In this document: positions 1 to 36,500 of the stretch, piece after piece
Layout: each line of letters starts with the position of its first letter
Position numbering within the stretch: the first letter of the stretch is position 1
DNA from: Opisthocomus hoazin
Taxonomy: Eukaryota > Chordata > Aves > Opisthocomiformes > Opisthocomidae
Reading direction: 5' to 3'
NCBI RefSeq assembly: GCF_030867145.1
Contig: NC_134433.1
Location: 15,721,896-15,785,895 of the forward strand
DNA: 64,000 nucleotides
Position numbers and translations under genes: made by a program
Notes under the pieces: generated by a model
Seen by the model: the letters and a program-made list of their open reading frames with translations, nothing else
Database searches by the model: none
What the model was told of the DNA's origin: nothing

Positions 1-2418
1 TGCAAAGCAAAACCGCTCTTGTCACGGTGTCGGGCTTAGCTTTGCTTCCCCGGTGCTGTTCTGGCAATCACTCGGCGCTAATTGCCAAGTCAGCGCTGAC
101 CTCAGATGACCAGCGAGGCCGTTACAGGGTGCGTGTGGTGCGGGAGCATGGGCCGTTTGGCTCAGCCCCACCACGGGTGCGGTGATTAACGCCCCGACAG
201 CCTGACGTAGCCTGGGCAATCCAGTTTTATTAGCAGTGCTCATCGGGCTGGATCTCGATTCCACGAAAATCAGCTCAAAACTGCACCTGACCTCCAAAAC
301 TGATCCCGTGTCTGGGTCAACTGGAGCTGATTTCACTCTTTTTTGTGTGTTGCTCCTGCTTTTCTGAGCAAGCAGACCTAAAGCCTCCCAGCGAAGGACC
401 CCTCTCAGGTGCACGCTGTAGAAACCCCTTGCTTCGTTCCCTATAATTGATCCAAACCAGTAAAGCGAAAGTGGAGTGCCTCCTGCCAGGGAGTGCTCAC
501 TCCATCTGCACCTCAGCAAACGAGAGACCGCTGCCTGTGCCAGCTGAGGGGCACGTCCACACCCCCAGCCGCAGCCACGCTCAGATGGGGCCAACGCAGC
601 GGTGACTGGAGCAGCTTGGGGTCTTTATACCAAGCCCCCTGCACCGGCTCGTACGTGCTAGGGAGCACGGCGCTTCTGACACACCGGGGCTGGCATAAAA
701 TTGTAGCAGGGGAGGGTAAGGCCTAGCCTTGCTCTGCCAGGATCTGCTGGCAGGACGCCTGCGGACGGGGCTGGGATGCGGGGGAGAGCCCGGGCTGTGC
801 GGTTTTCCCTTTGGTTTGTTCTTCTCGCTGGCAGTCCCTGGGAGCGCAGCAGGTACAGGCAGGTGTTAGAAGCAGGGTACACTCCCGACCCCAGAGCAGC
901 CCCGTCCCGCAGGGCTGCGCAGGGGACTCTGCCGCGGTGCCGAAGCAGCCCGGGTGAGATGCGCTGGTCGGGTCATTGGGCTGTGCCCAACACCTATGTC
1001 CGAGATGAAAACCCCTGAGACTGGAAAGCAAATCTGGTGAGCAGATTTATTTCATCCCTTGCACAGTTGGGTCAGAGACGCTCACCTGTAGCCGTGGGCT
1101 CCGCTCCTGAAGAAAGCCAGCCAAGGCCACTGTCTTCTGCGTGTGTGCGTTTGTTTGGCAGGTGCAAGACAGGAATTGCAGGACGGCGCTTGCCAGTGGA
1201 ACTTTTGCATATCTGCTCCCCGCGTCCCACTCTCCGACTGCATCATCATCACTAATATGCACATAACAGTCAATTAGCCCAGCTGAGTGCACTCATGACC
1301 TCTGATCCCTGCTGTGTCCCCCGATCCATTAACAGGCCCTCATCCTTTAGCTCTCAGTATGAACTGATGTAGCATCCATTCTCTTTCGGCAAAGAAACAC
1401 GCTTCCTCATTCATCTGTCCATTTCCACTTTCTGTTCCTTTGTCCTCCCCTTCTGTTCCCTGTGTTGCTAACCTGGTCACAACTTCTTGACCCCACGTCC
1501 TTGTCCCTCCCAAGGGTGTCGTAATCCCAACCACTACCAAAAAACTTTTACTTTTTTTTCCTTTACCCAGGTCTGATTTAGCAAAAATGGTTTCCAGCAG
1601 TGTGGGAGCTTTGATCCCCTATTCAAGAAATCCTTGCAATGTTTTTTTAAAGACTTTCTTTCTAAGGCAAATGAATTCTTCATAAAGGGGGAAATGGAGT
1701 GCTAGTTGGCCTCTGTTCATCTGAGGAAGACAAATGATCTCTTTTATTACTTGAAAAGCATAACAGTTGAGTGTGTAGATTTGTGATTTATCTGTAATTA
1801 AGAATCCATTTGAACAGCATATTAATTACAGAGAGGAGAATTAATTTTACTGAATATAAAAGTAAAATCCAAGTTCCTGGAATCAGAAAATAACATGAAA
1901 GGTCTGAGCTTCAGGATTTGTGTAGCTCTATTACACACATACTGGGATGGGACAACTCTTTGGTGCACATTTGAGTTTTTTGACTTTTAATTTTGATCCC
2001 TGGGCCAGAGAAATAAAGTCCAGGGGGTCAGAGACCTCTTCTCCCTGATGGTGCTGGCCACTCCAGCACTCCAGTTGCTGGCTCCGCTGAGCCCTTCATG
2101 GCAACACACACTGCTCCTTTGCCCCTGCTGCGGGACCTGTCGGCCTCCCACCATCCACAGCAGGGGTAAATTACCCTTCAGGATTTAACGAAGGCGCACC
2201 CTGCAAGCGCCGAGGGCAGCTGGGCTCCCTGTGCAGGCTGAGCGGCCAAGCCCTGGAGCCTCCCACGGGGCTCTGCCTCTGGGAACGTCAGCCCTGAGCT
2301 TTCATTTAGGCGTTTACCTGTCTGCACCGAGGAGTAGCTAGCCCAGCGCCCCGGCCCGTGTGATACAGCCTCTGGCTCAGTCTGCTCACACCAGATGGTT
2401 AACCTAACCACCCGCAGT
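1..2418. other. Non-coding DNA downstream of HNF1B
   Basis: No exon, RNA gene or repeat recognised. A distinctly AT-rich block (about 1640-1990) with TAATTA-type words stands out from the GC-rich surroundings and may be a conserved element or old repeat. Confidence 0.4.
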
Positions 2419-2752
2419 GAATCACAGAATCACAGAATGGTCGGGGTTGGCAGGGCCCTCTGTGGGTCACCCAGTCCCATCCCCTGCCCAAGCAGGGTCA
2501 CCCAGAGCAGGGGGCACAGCACCGCGTCCAGGCGGGGCTGGAATATCTCCAGAGAAGGAGACTCCACAGCCTCCCTGGGCAGCCTGGGCCAGGGCTCCGG
2601 CACCCTCAGAGGGAAGAAGTTCTTCCTCGGGTTCAGCTGGAGCTTCCTCTGCTTCAGTTTGTGCCCATTGCCCCTTGTCCCGTCGCTGGGCACCACTGGA
2701 AAGAGTCTGGCCCCATCCTCCTGACACCCACCCTGCAGATATTTGTAAACAT
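2419..2752 (-). mobile_element. CR1 retrotransposon, 3' end fragment
   Basis: It begins with the reverse complement of the CR1 tail (GAATCACAGAATCACAGAAT), followed by GGTCGGGGTTGGCAGGGCCC and the conserved body to GCAGATATTTG. It is 5'-truncated. By eye it differs from the copy at 62012 at about a dozen positions in 330 bp, so both are young. Confidence 0.88.
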
Positions 2753-5700
2753 GAAACCAGACTCCTTCCATGAAGAGTCCGTCCGTTGTCCCCGGAGGAC
2801 CCAGGGCAGTGTCCTGCCCATCTCACCTGCGCGGGAGATCTCGTAGCGCTCGCAGCGAGAACGCAAGCGAGCGACTCGAGCGTCTGCCTGCAAAGGACCT
2901 TTGCAGAGCGAGCGGTGTGGAGCAGCTCACAAGGTTTGCTGGTGGGCTCTGCCGTGGTGGGTGTGCAGGGCTGCAGGGATGGACCTGCTGGTGCTTGCAG
3001 CCCTTGTTGCTCTGCCATGGGATGCGGAGCATCGCACGCCTTGGCCTGCCTCCGAAGGAGGATGGTGGGATATCAAGGCTCCCCGAGGTCTTTGCAGATC
3101 AGTGAGCCCCCAGGCCTGCAGGCCCCTTGGCTGCTGGGGGAGCCCGGTGCAGGGCAGTGCAGCGGCGGGTGGGCAGGTCACAGCGCCCGGAGATGCGCTG
3201 GAGCAGGCAGGGAGCGAGGTCTTCTCTGGCCGCCGAGGGCGTTTTAAGGTGCTTGGCAGCAGCGCGTTGGTTCAGGACAGTAAACGGTTACGGTGCTGTT
3301 CTCTGCTGCTGGTCATTCTGACTCGCATCTCTCCCCCCATCAAACCTTTTCACAGACTTGTGAAGACCTCCTGCAACCACACGCTGGAAACCCCATGTCA
3401 GCAGGAGCTGGGATCGGTGCACGCTGCCCGAAGCTGCCACCCGCCTGGCACGGGGACCCCTCCGGCTCCGTATACCTGCTCCGGCGGCCAGCCCACGGCG
3501 CAGCGGGGAGCTGCCAACGTCTGCAAACAGCCCGGCCTCCCAGCGCAAGCACTCTCTGCATTCCTCTCTGTGTACTCCTCAAACTCCACCACCAGCCCAA
3601 CCAAATCCGCTCAAAGGCTTCAAAGGGCAGAGCGTGTTTGCTGTCCGCAGGGGACTGACGACGCTTTCCCTTTTGACCTGTCGCGCAGGAAGGCAGTGCC
3701 GGGACCGCTGGGCGTCGGTGCACGGCACCGGCAGAACCACGGCTCCTCACGGCCCCACACCACTGCTGTTGGTGTTCCTGCCGAAATTTCCAGCAGATCC
3801 AGCCATCTGGCTGGACTGGCAGAACAAGTCTGAAAAGACCGCGGGTTTGGAGCCGGGTGCTGTTGTGCAACTGCGTGTTACGTTTACATGCGCGCCAAAC
3901 GACATTTTTAAAGTTGCTGAAATAGCCCGTCCCTGTTTCGGTATCCCTGGAGAGCCCGTTGCCTTCACAACGCTGGCTCCTCTGTGGGGATCACCTGGGG
4001 CTTCCTTAGCTCAGTGCCAGCCGATGCGAGCCAGACTGGCCGCAGCAGGGCCAGAGCCCGGCTAGCACCGGAGCACTGGGGATGGCAGCTGAGCCCCGGC
4101 GCTGCTTTAGCCCTGGCACTGCTATGGCAGGAATATTGGCGCTGCCACCAGGCTGCCATCACACACCCGGGGACGGGGAACCCAGTGCCGGGGTGCCCCA
4201 GCCCTCTGTCCGGCAGCCAGCACGCAGGGTTTGGCCCTGCGCAGAGTTTCCCTGGCTCCGTTCCTCCCCACGATTACGGAGGTGATAAGCGCCAAGGAGC
4301 CCTGCTGCCCGGGGACGGCCGCAGCCCCGCGCCGAGGGCTCGTGCTCGCTGTCTGATAAAGCTCTGGGGCAGGCAGCGAGGGCAGCACCAAGCTGGTTTT
4401 GACCCAGTGACTTCTCCAGCAGCATCGCCGGAGCTGCAGCGCAAGCAGGAGGTGGCTGGGACACGGGATTTACCTGTCTGGGCTGCGCTCTGCTCTGGAA
4501 GTGAAGGGGAGCCATGCCCAGCCCTCCCGTATCCCACCTCCCCACCGCTCGGGGCTGCCCCGTGCCCATCCCCTGCCCCACAGCCTGCGCATCCCGGTCC
4601 GGGAGGGAGCACCGAAACACAGCAAACTTTGGGTGATACCTCCCTGGAGGGAGCGGGGCCTCGCATCGCAGAGAGCCACGACAGCCCTGACCCTGCTGTT
4701 ACCCCCCGCCCTCAGCAACGCTGGGATTTGGGGGATTTTTCCTTTGCACCCACACCTGCGCTTCGAATTAAATGCAGCGGTTTCCCTGTGCCCTGCCACG
4801 AAGGAGGCTGCAGTTTGTTATGAACATGAAGAGTGAGCGATAAAGCCTTGTGGCAGCCTGCGAGGAACTCCCTTGTGAACAGCTTTGAACTCCAAAATAA
4901 TCACTCAGCCCTGTATTGGTCATAAATGAACTTCGTCATGTTTCTGCTAGCTTCTTTGCTCCATAACAACTGCAGCATGGACAAACACAACGTGCCCAAC
5001 AGCAACTGCAGGGGAAAAAAAAACAGTTTTCCAGAAGCCTCATTTGACATTACATCGTATTTCCCAACAACTTAATGAGGCAGCCAGGGTGTCTGCAGGA
5101 GCAAACACCCCGCCCAGTGCTGCTCCAGCGCAAGGTGAGGTCTGGGGAGGGACAGCCCCAGCCCAGCTGCCGCGGAGGCTGCCCAGGGAAGCAGCTTTGG
5201 GTGGTTGTCCCTGGGGCAGAAAGGTTTCCTCAGCCGGAGGTTAAATCCAGATCAGGGGAACCTTTCTCCCCACGAACACGTGGGTATGCGTAGCACCCAC
5301 AGCACCCTCTAGCAACCCATCAGGCTTTCTGCCTTCCTGTCTCCTGCTGCCTGGGGTGGGTGACAGCACACAGCGAGCTCCTCGGCAGCTCCATAAATTC
5401 ACACCTCTTAGGTAAACGCTATTAGTTCTTAATCATTTTGTTCTATTTTTATTATTGACTTTATCCCGCCTGCTCTATTACACACTCTTTACTCCACAAT
5501 AGTCACCTTCTCCTTCAGTATCTTCGAATGCCTTTTTTCTCCAGTTTTCCTTCAGCTCAGTTCCCCCTTCCCTCTCCAGGTCCCTCTCTGGTGGGGTTGT
5601 GTCTCAGTCACCTTTCCCCAAGGTTCTCACTTACCTTCTCTGCGGGGCTTTCTGGGGAGCAGCGCTGATACCAGCTGATACCAAACAGCGCTTTACACAG

Positions 5701-8379
5701 AGCTTGGACACCTCAAACCTCTCAGTCTGTGTCTGTCTTCAAGCTGGTGCAGAAACCCAGCCCCAAAAGGCACTGCTGCCCTGGGAAGATCAGCTCAGAG
5801 GCAGCCAGTTACCAACTGCCTCTTTCCCCCACTCCTTCCCACCAGGCTGTCTGTTCCTCTACAGGACCAATTCAGCCTGATGCTGGATATGCAGCAGCTG
5901 GGGAAGGCTTAGCCCAGTTAGCTTCACGAGCCACTCACGGAGCAAAACCCAGTCGGCATAAGTAGAAGAATCCAAGTCGTTTCCACCCTGACTGGTGGGA
6001 ATGCAATATGTAGGAGCAGAATTTGGAAAGGGCTCAGCCTGGCACTCAGATGTGTTGAAAAGGGCTCGCTGAGCAGGAAGGTCCAAAGGGGAGCTCAGAA
6101 TAAAACCTGCATCTTTTCTCTCCAAATTTTGCTAAAAGAGAGCATCACTTCCGAGTCTGCACGAAAGGGACCAAGCAGCCTTCATGCCTCCCGTCCTCTT
6201 CCAGCTTTGCGCTTCCAGTTTTTGTCTGGGGTAGCTAAAAATCACAGAAACAAAGAAACTCTGGGGGAAGGTTTTTATCGGGGTGTCCTACTCTGGCTAT
6301 AAAGCTGAGCACCAGATTGCTGCTCTGAAAGCCTTTCCCACAGCAGTGCACACCTAAGATGAAAAAAAAAACGGATGCCAAACCGAAACCAGGCATTTCT
6401 GAAGGTGATCAAAACCCAAACCCTGCACTGCATCTTCAGCAGGGCTGCCCCTTCCTACTGACGTGCTCCGAGTCACTCGGCTATGTTAGCTCTTCGCAAT
6501 CAAAGACCTTCAAAGGCTTTACAGCGACGGCCGGGCACCCTCCCGCCTCCCCCTCGTGCCTCACCGACCCACAGGCTCGGTCTCTGAAACGGATGGGCTT
6601 TGGCTTTGTCTGGCACGCAGCTCCTAATTGGTTTGCTTAACACTGGGCTGCTAAAGTTAGCAGAGGATGGCGAATAAACTGTGCTGGACTGACGGCGGCA
6701 TCATTAGAGCATCATCAGGAGGGTGAGGACACGGGTCTCCCGACCTCCTCACGCCTCTTGCTATTTTCAGCTTCATAGGAGCCACTTGACTCGCCAGGCT
6801 CAGGCAGGTAGAAACCTCGATCAGCGTCGCAAGGGACAGCAGGAGGGACACGTCACCGCTGCCAGCCTGCGCCCCTGCCTCCCGCTGCCTGCCGGGCTGA
6901 CATCTGCCGAGGACTGCGGGATTTACAGACCACACGGCAGCGAGGGGTCAGAAGAAATGGCGTTTAATTATGGTATACATTAAATTAAATGTCATTCTGA
7001 ATATCGGTCTCCAGTTCATGATGACTTATTCACTGTAGGGCAAACTCCTAGCAAGGGTTAGGGCCCCACTGCGCTGCAGGTTGTACAAACACAGAGCAAA
7101 AGCGCCTTCTCTTGCCCTAAAGAAAGCACCCAGTGTTTTTGTTTCTAGCAGCGGTCATCTGTCTGCAGGCACTTCTACTGCTCTCCACCTCTCTAAATCA
7201 CTCTCAGCGGTTGGCACGCGCTGTAAAGTTCACGAAAAATTTGCAGGGCTGGGGAGCATGAGATCCGTTCCCGGAGGGGCGCAGGTATGGAGGAGCTCGC
7301 GTCTCACGGGAGGGGAAACGATGATTTTTACGGCCTCCGCAGCTTTGGGAGGTCAGGCGTGGGCACCTGAAGCCCTCGGGGCTCTGGAGGGTGTGGAACC
7401 CGGTGTCCTCAGCGGGTGCCCAGCTGGGATGCGCCCTTCCCGCAGAGCTGGGCTCGCTTACAGGCTGGAGAACTTGCTGCAAACCGTTTCCTCCAAGAGC
7501 CGCTGCCAGGCGAGACAAGGCAGGCGGCCGGCGGGGACCGGCGTGTCCACAGCCCAGCACCTGGCCAGCCAGAGGTGACACCCCAAGGACAAGAGCACAG
7601 CGTTCACTGATATGGGTGGAGCCAACAAGGCTCATCGTCCGCCTGCTAACGGCGGAAAATAAGCCACCTGCACTGGTCATTTACTGGGCAGGAGACGAGG
7701 CAGTAACTGGGCACCCAGTCCCTTCTGCGCCCCAAGGAGGGGAGCAAAGGGAGACAGTCTCTGCACCCCATTTGAGAAAGACCCCACAAGAGCTCCCTGC
7801 AGCCTCACTCACCTCTGGAGCAGCAAATGCTTCAGGCTCACCTGAAAACTGCCGATGCCGAACGCTTCCCAGAGGTCTGGATGTGCCGACCCAGGTGCCG
7901 AGCGCTTCCCCACCCCACCACAGTCCATCTCAGAGTCCCCAAAAGCAGAAAAGCCCCTTGAGATCTCCGTCGCGGCAGCTGTCCCCACGCAGACCGTCTG
8001 GGTCCCACCGGGGCTCCGCTCGGCTCGTGGGACGTCACCGTGCAGAGGGCACGCGTCCGCCCGTCCTCCCGCGGGGCAGGGACCGGTGCTGCCCGACCGG
8101 CACCCATGCTTAGGCCCAATTCCATTAATTGAATTAACTCATTTAAAGGAAGAAGAGAAATACAAAACCAAAACCATCCTCAGCTCTGACCTTTACCAAA
8201 AAAAAAAAAGGGGGGTGAGAAAGAGAAGAGATTCGGGAACGATATATACAGATGGGGGAATTGCACTTAATTACAGTAGTTTACATCCATTGGACAAAAA
8301 ATTTACTTCTTTTTATATAAATCTCTATGTATAGGAGTGGGGAAGGGTGAGGATGGAGCAGACTGTACCTATATTTACA
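2753..8379. other. Non-coding DNA downstream of HNF1B, second part
   Basis: Nothing coding recognised; the open frames are composition-driven. AT-rich blocks at 4880-5060, 5400-5530 and 6940-7030 (with a run of TAATTA-like words near 6960-6990) are the only structure seen. Confidence 0.4.
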
Positions 8380-8856
8380 GTTTAATTGGCTCAGTTCAAC
8401 AGCACACGCAATCCCTCCTTCCAGACACCAAGTAACAGACCCAAGTCCCTCTCAGTTCGTCCGGTGGAGGAGTATAACTTAAATATTATCCATCTTCCCC
8501 TTCTGCCAGTCCCCAGTACAGCTTGTTCCTCGTTCCTCAGGAGAGCCAACGGCCTCTTGGAAGGCAAATACTTCAGAAAAAAAAATCCCCAAGACACGTC
8601 TTGGAAATACTGCGTGGAGGGAAGGAGAGGCACGGTCCTGGGTGGGCACCCTGCGAATCCGGGCTCGTCCCTGGCGGGGCGCGGAAGGGCGACGGGGAGC
8701 CGCGAGCCTCCGGCTCCGTTTCGGGTTGCTGGGCTCCTCGCTGCGGCGCTGGGCTTCGCTCTGGCGATTCCCCAGGCTCGGCGCGCGGGTCACCGGCGGG
8801 ATGTTGTGGAAAATCAGATCCCGTTGCTATGTGCAAAAGCAGCGAGGTGTGGAGCA
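8380..8856 (-). other. HNF1B: HNF1B 3' UTR (inferred; end uncertain)
   Basis: DNA immediately after the HNF1B stop. The only poly(A)-like hexamer I found nearby is ATTAAA on the minus strand (TTTAAT at 8381-8386 on the plus strand). It would give a 3' UTR of roughly 0.5 kb. The AT-rich DNA from 8110 to 8380 could still be UTR if a more distal site is used. It contains a 12-A run followed by G on the plus strand at about 8199-8215. Confidence 0.4.
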
Positions 8857-32504
<23,648 letters not shown>

Positions 32505-32594
32505 CCTTCCCGGGCTCTCCCCGGGGCCTCCCGCCCGCCCCGGCCGCCCTCCCCGCTCCGCCCCGGCCGGCGGGCTGCTGGGGCCGCGGGCCGC

Positions 32595-32645
32595 CCTCTA
32601 CCAAGCCATGACCGCCACCATTAGGCAATATACCCCATGCAAATC
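32595..32645 (-). promoter_or_regulatory. HNF1B: HNF1B proximal promoter: octamer plus TATA-like element
   Basis: Reading toward the gene, the sequence is ATTTGCATGGGGTATATTGC. This is a perfect octamer (ATGCAAAT on the plus strand, 32637-32644) followed five bases later by a TATA-like TATATT (about 32628-32633). The site lies about 130 bp upstream of the start codon. From memory, an octamer element is an established positive element of the mammalian vHNF1/HNF1B promoter, which supports the assignment. No transcript start can be read from sequence alone. Confidence 0.65.
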
Positions 32646-32677
32646 AGCCCGGGAGGCCTCTCCTCCGGCCGCCGCCC

Positions 32678-32680
<3 letters not shown>

Positions 32681-32711
<31 letters not shown>
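32681..32711. repeat. 31-base C homopolymer upstream of HNF1B promoter
   Basis: An uninterrupted run of 31 C on the plus strand (31 G on the coding strand) starts about 36 bp upstream of the octamer. It could form G-quadruplexes. Its exact length is likely to be variable or wrong in an assembly. Confidence 0.9.
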
Positions 32712-32712
<1 letters not shown>

Positions 32713-32874
32713 CCCTTATCGGGACGGACTTTGCCCGCGCCCGCGGGAGGGCCCGGAGCGGCGGGAGGAGCGGCCGGGCGGGACGGGGCGGGACGGGACA
32801 GCGGCTCCGAGACCCCCCGACGGCGGCCGGGGCTGCAGGGCTCGGGGCCGGACGCAGCCCCGGGACGGGGGTGC

Positions 32875-33372
32875 TGTCCCGACCCCGCCCCGGCACCCGT
32901 CTGCCAGTACCCCCCGTCCTGCCCCGCTCCGGCCCTGGAACCCCTCTGCCAGCACCCCTGGGACGGGACCCCCCGTCCTGTCCCGACATCCCTCTGCCCA
33001 CACCCCCGGACTGGGACAGGGACCCCCTGTCCTGTCCCACTCCGGCCCTGGAAACCCTCTGCCCGCACCCCCGGGACTGGGACCCCCTGTCCTGCCCCGA
33101 CCTCATCCCGACACCCCTCTGCCCACACCCCCAGACTGGGACAGGGACCCCCTGTCCTGTCCCGCTCTGGCCCCGGCACCCCTCTGCCAGCACCCCTGCG
33201 ACGGGAACCCCCCATCCTTCACTGCCCCGACACCCCTCCGCCCGCACCCCCGGGATGGGGAGAGGAACCCCCCATCCTGCCCTGCCCCAGCACCCCTCTG
33301 CCAGCACCACCAGGACGGGGGTCCTGCCCCAACCCTGCCCCGGCACCCCTCTGCCTGCACCCCCTCTATCGC
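32875..33372. repeat. GC-rich minisatellite upstream of HNF1B
   Basis: About nine degenerate copies, spaced roughly 43-65 bp, of a unit containing CCCCTCTGCCAGCACCCC and GGACCCCCTGTCCTG. With the intron 1 array it brackets the promoter and exon 1. Confidence 0.8.
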
Positions 33373-33560
33373 GCTGAAAGAGGGGTAGGTTAAGAACCTC
33401 CCCCCCCCTCCAGGCCTCGCAGAAGGGGCCTGCCGTGGGGGGGCTTCCCGGATGGGCAGCCCCCATCCTGCCCCAGCACCCCACCACCTGCACCCCCTCT
33501 ATCGTGCTGAAAGGGGGCCAGGCTGCGAACCCCCCCCACCCCAGGCCTCGCAGAGAGGGT
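33363..33560. repeat. Direct duplication, two copies 133 bp apart
   Basis: The segment beginning CCTCTATCGCGCTGAAAG at 33363 recurs as CCTCTATCGTGCTGAAAG at 33496. Each copy is followed by a C-run and CAGGCCTCGCAGA. The copies are diverged, so the duplication is not very recent. Confidence 0.7.
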
Positions 33561-36500
33561 TTCTCCCCCTGGCATCCCCTCCCCCGTGCGGGGTCCCCGC
33601 TGCCCAAGCCCTGGCACAGGCTGTGAGCCCCTGGAGGGCACCCCCAAGCCAGGGGGTCTCCCATGGGGCTCTTGGCCCCCGCTGTGGGGCAGCTTTGGGG
33701 ACAGGCTTGGTGCCGTTCAGCCGTGAGCGGCGTGGAAGGAGGCTCAGCGAGTTGGCGAAGGAGACTCTGCAGGGACAGGGGTGCTCGGGGGACACGAAGC
33801 CCCCTTGAACCTCGGCCGCTGTCGGGGCGGGAGCGGGGAGCGGGGTTGGGAGGGGGCAGAAGCAGAGATCCAAGCTGGGATCTGGACAGAAGCTGCTTTT
33901 CCCAACGCTGCAAACGCACCGAGTCCCAAAGGGCAGCAAATCCACCTCAACCAAAGCAGGCACGAAGGCGGGAGGCACCACCACCCCCCCAGAGCACGGC
34001 GCGGGGGGCTGGGGACCCCCCCCGGGAAGGCAGGCCCGCGTCCGAAATCTCCGGCCGTGACCCCCCCAGCCTCCCGAAGCACGACCAGTTTGGCAGCCCA
34101 GTTCCCTGCCGCTTCGGCTGGCATCCGGCTGGCAGCCCTGGCAGCCACAGCTTTAAACCCAGCGCTTCCAGCCCAGATTTGGACTTTCCCAGCGTACCCA
34201 AAGTCGCAGCCGCCCGCTCGTCTCAACGCCCCCCCAAAAACCCTGCCGTGGCGGACCCTGAGCGCGTCACAGTGCGGCCCCGGAGCCCCCCGGGAGCCCG
34301 GCTGCGGGTCTCTGCGGCCATCGGTCCCGCTGCCAGCAGAACCCTCCGGGGAGCCGGCGGCCGCTCGGCGTCCAGCGGAACCAAGGGAAAAGCCCCACGG
34401 CGCGGCGGGAACAGCCTGCGGCACCCGCACGGCTCCAACGCACCGGTGCGGACTCCGGTGAAGCCATTCCCGCTCCGCAGAGCAGCCCGGGATGGCAGCG
34501 CAGGGCCCTCGGAGCCCCCCTGCCCTTTGGCTGAGCCGCAGCCGGGGTCGAGGGTACCCCAAAGGCAGCAAGAAGCCTCTCGGCGTGCTTGGGAGGGAGC
34601 GTGTGGGTGAGGCACGGTGGCTGCGCAGGGATTTTCACGGGCACACGATGGGCTGAGCACAACCTAGGGAAGAGAGGGCTGAAAAACCCCCAGAAGCCCC
34701 CTCCCGGCTCCCAGCCTGGAGCCCCCAGCCCGGCTGAGCGTCTTCCCCAGCTCTGCTCCCTCCCGCTCAGCCGGGGGGGGCCAAGGCGGCTGCTTTGGGC
34801 CCATCCTACGCCGGGTGAGCCCCCACTCTGCTCTTCCAACCCCAAACATTCTGTGATTCTGCTGTGCCTGTGGCGAGGGTGGGGGGCTCCCGGGCTCGGC
34901 CATGCCCAGCACCGGCAGGGTGGTCCCCTCCGATGCCAGCCCTGCTCAGCCCAGCTCCAAAGGAGCCCAGATGGATGAGCCCTCCCTGCGCCCACAGGGT
35001 GCTGGGTGAACGTCCCCGCCGCGCCCAGCTTTCCCACCCGCAAGGACAAGCGAGGGTTACGTGCCCACCAGGTCCCTCGCGCCCATAGGTGGTCTCATCC
35101 TGCACGCCGCAGCGGGTCTCTGATCACCCCAAAGCTCCCCTGATCCCGGGCGAGACGCCAAACCGCCCACCCGCCTTCGGGGCCGGGGGACCACCGAGCG
35201 CCGCTGCCACCCCTGAGCAACCACCCACTGCCACCAAGATGTGGGCTCACGCCCACTGTGCCCCCGCAGCTGCCCTCCCACTGCAGGGTCCTGCCCAGGG
35301 CAGAGCTTGGGGTAAGCTCTGTGGGTGCTGGGGGCGAGCAGGAGCCGGGCTGAGTGCCCAGACCCCCTGGCACGGGGTGCACCCGCCTGCTGGCCTGGGA
35401 ACAGCCCAGCTCCTGCTCCAAGAAGGTCCCCCGCTCCCTTTCAAGTGGGCTGGTGAGCTTTGACTCGGTCTTTGCACAGGCTTCATGGCGTCGCATGATA
35501 ATGATGTTCTGTCACAGTGGGTGACCCGGACCTTGTCCTGTTTCCACACGTTTGGAACCACCTGGCTAATGAAGTGGATATCGTTTTCTGGTCCATCTCT
35601 CCCACCCTATTGCTCTTCCCCTTCCTCCGCGCCCGGCTCCTCCGAGCGGTGTCGGGAGCCTCGCTGCAATCGGCCTTTTCCCATCGTTGTCCGGCACAGC
35701 TCATTAACTCCTCTCAGCAGAAGAGCTCGGTCATTACGGCTCGGGGGGCCGATGGGTGCCCCGCGGGGCTGGGAGCACATAGTTTCCCAGCCGGGGGAAG
35801 GCACCAGCCCGGCGTGAGCATCGGCCCGAGCTTTCACCGGGAGGTGACGGCGGCTGGGAACACAGGATGGCTGCACAGGGGTTTTTTTTTTTGAAGCTGA
35901 ACATGCTCCGCTCTGCCTCCCAGCCCTCCGCAGCCGCCCGGTGTCCAGCCAGCCCTCGCACGTCGCTGGAGGGTCTGGGTGCCCGGTGCCGGCCACCGGC
36001 TCCCGTGGCTGAGACGGCCTCGCCTCCCGCTGCCCCGTCACCCACAGCACCGAACAGGCTCCCCAGTACCGAACCAGCAGCCCATCCCCTCGCAATCGCT
36101 GCGAGGGAATAACCGTCCCGGCACGGCGGTCCCGCTCCGCCTGCGCCGCGGCTGGCGTGAGACCCTCGCGGTGCGGGGCAACCCCTCGCCCGCAGCCGCC
36201 TTCGCCACGCGTGGAGGGACCAATGGCGTTGGCCCCGGGCACGGGCAGCAGCTCCCACCCAGGCAGCGAAGCCACACGTGGCCGCCATGGCCGGGCCCGC
36301 GGGGTCGGGCGCGGGCAAGGCTGTGCCACGGGGGACTTTGCTCCAGGCACCGTGCGGCTGCGCCTCGCGCGGAGGCAGCCTCCAGCTCCCCAACGATGTC
36401 CCCACCGGGGCAGCTTGGGGACGTGGGAGCCAGGGACTGTGCTGGGGACCCGGGGGGATTTCGCCCGCAAGCTGCCACGGGGTGAGCGAGCCGGGCACAG

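Noticed and set aside
34834-34860. CR1 tail (AACATTCTGTGATTCTG)
   Set aside because: Only about 25 bp match; too short to call an element with confidence.
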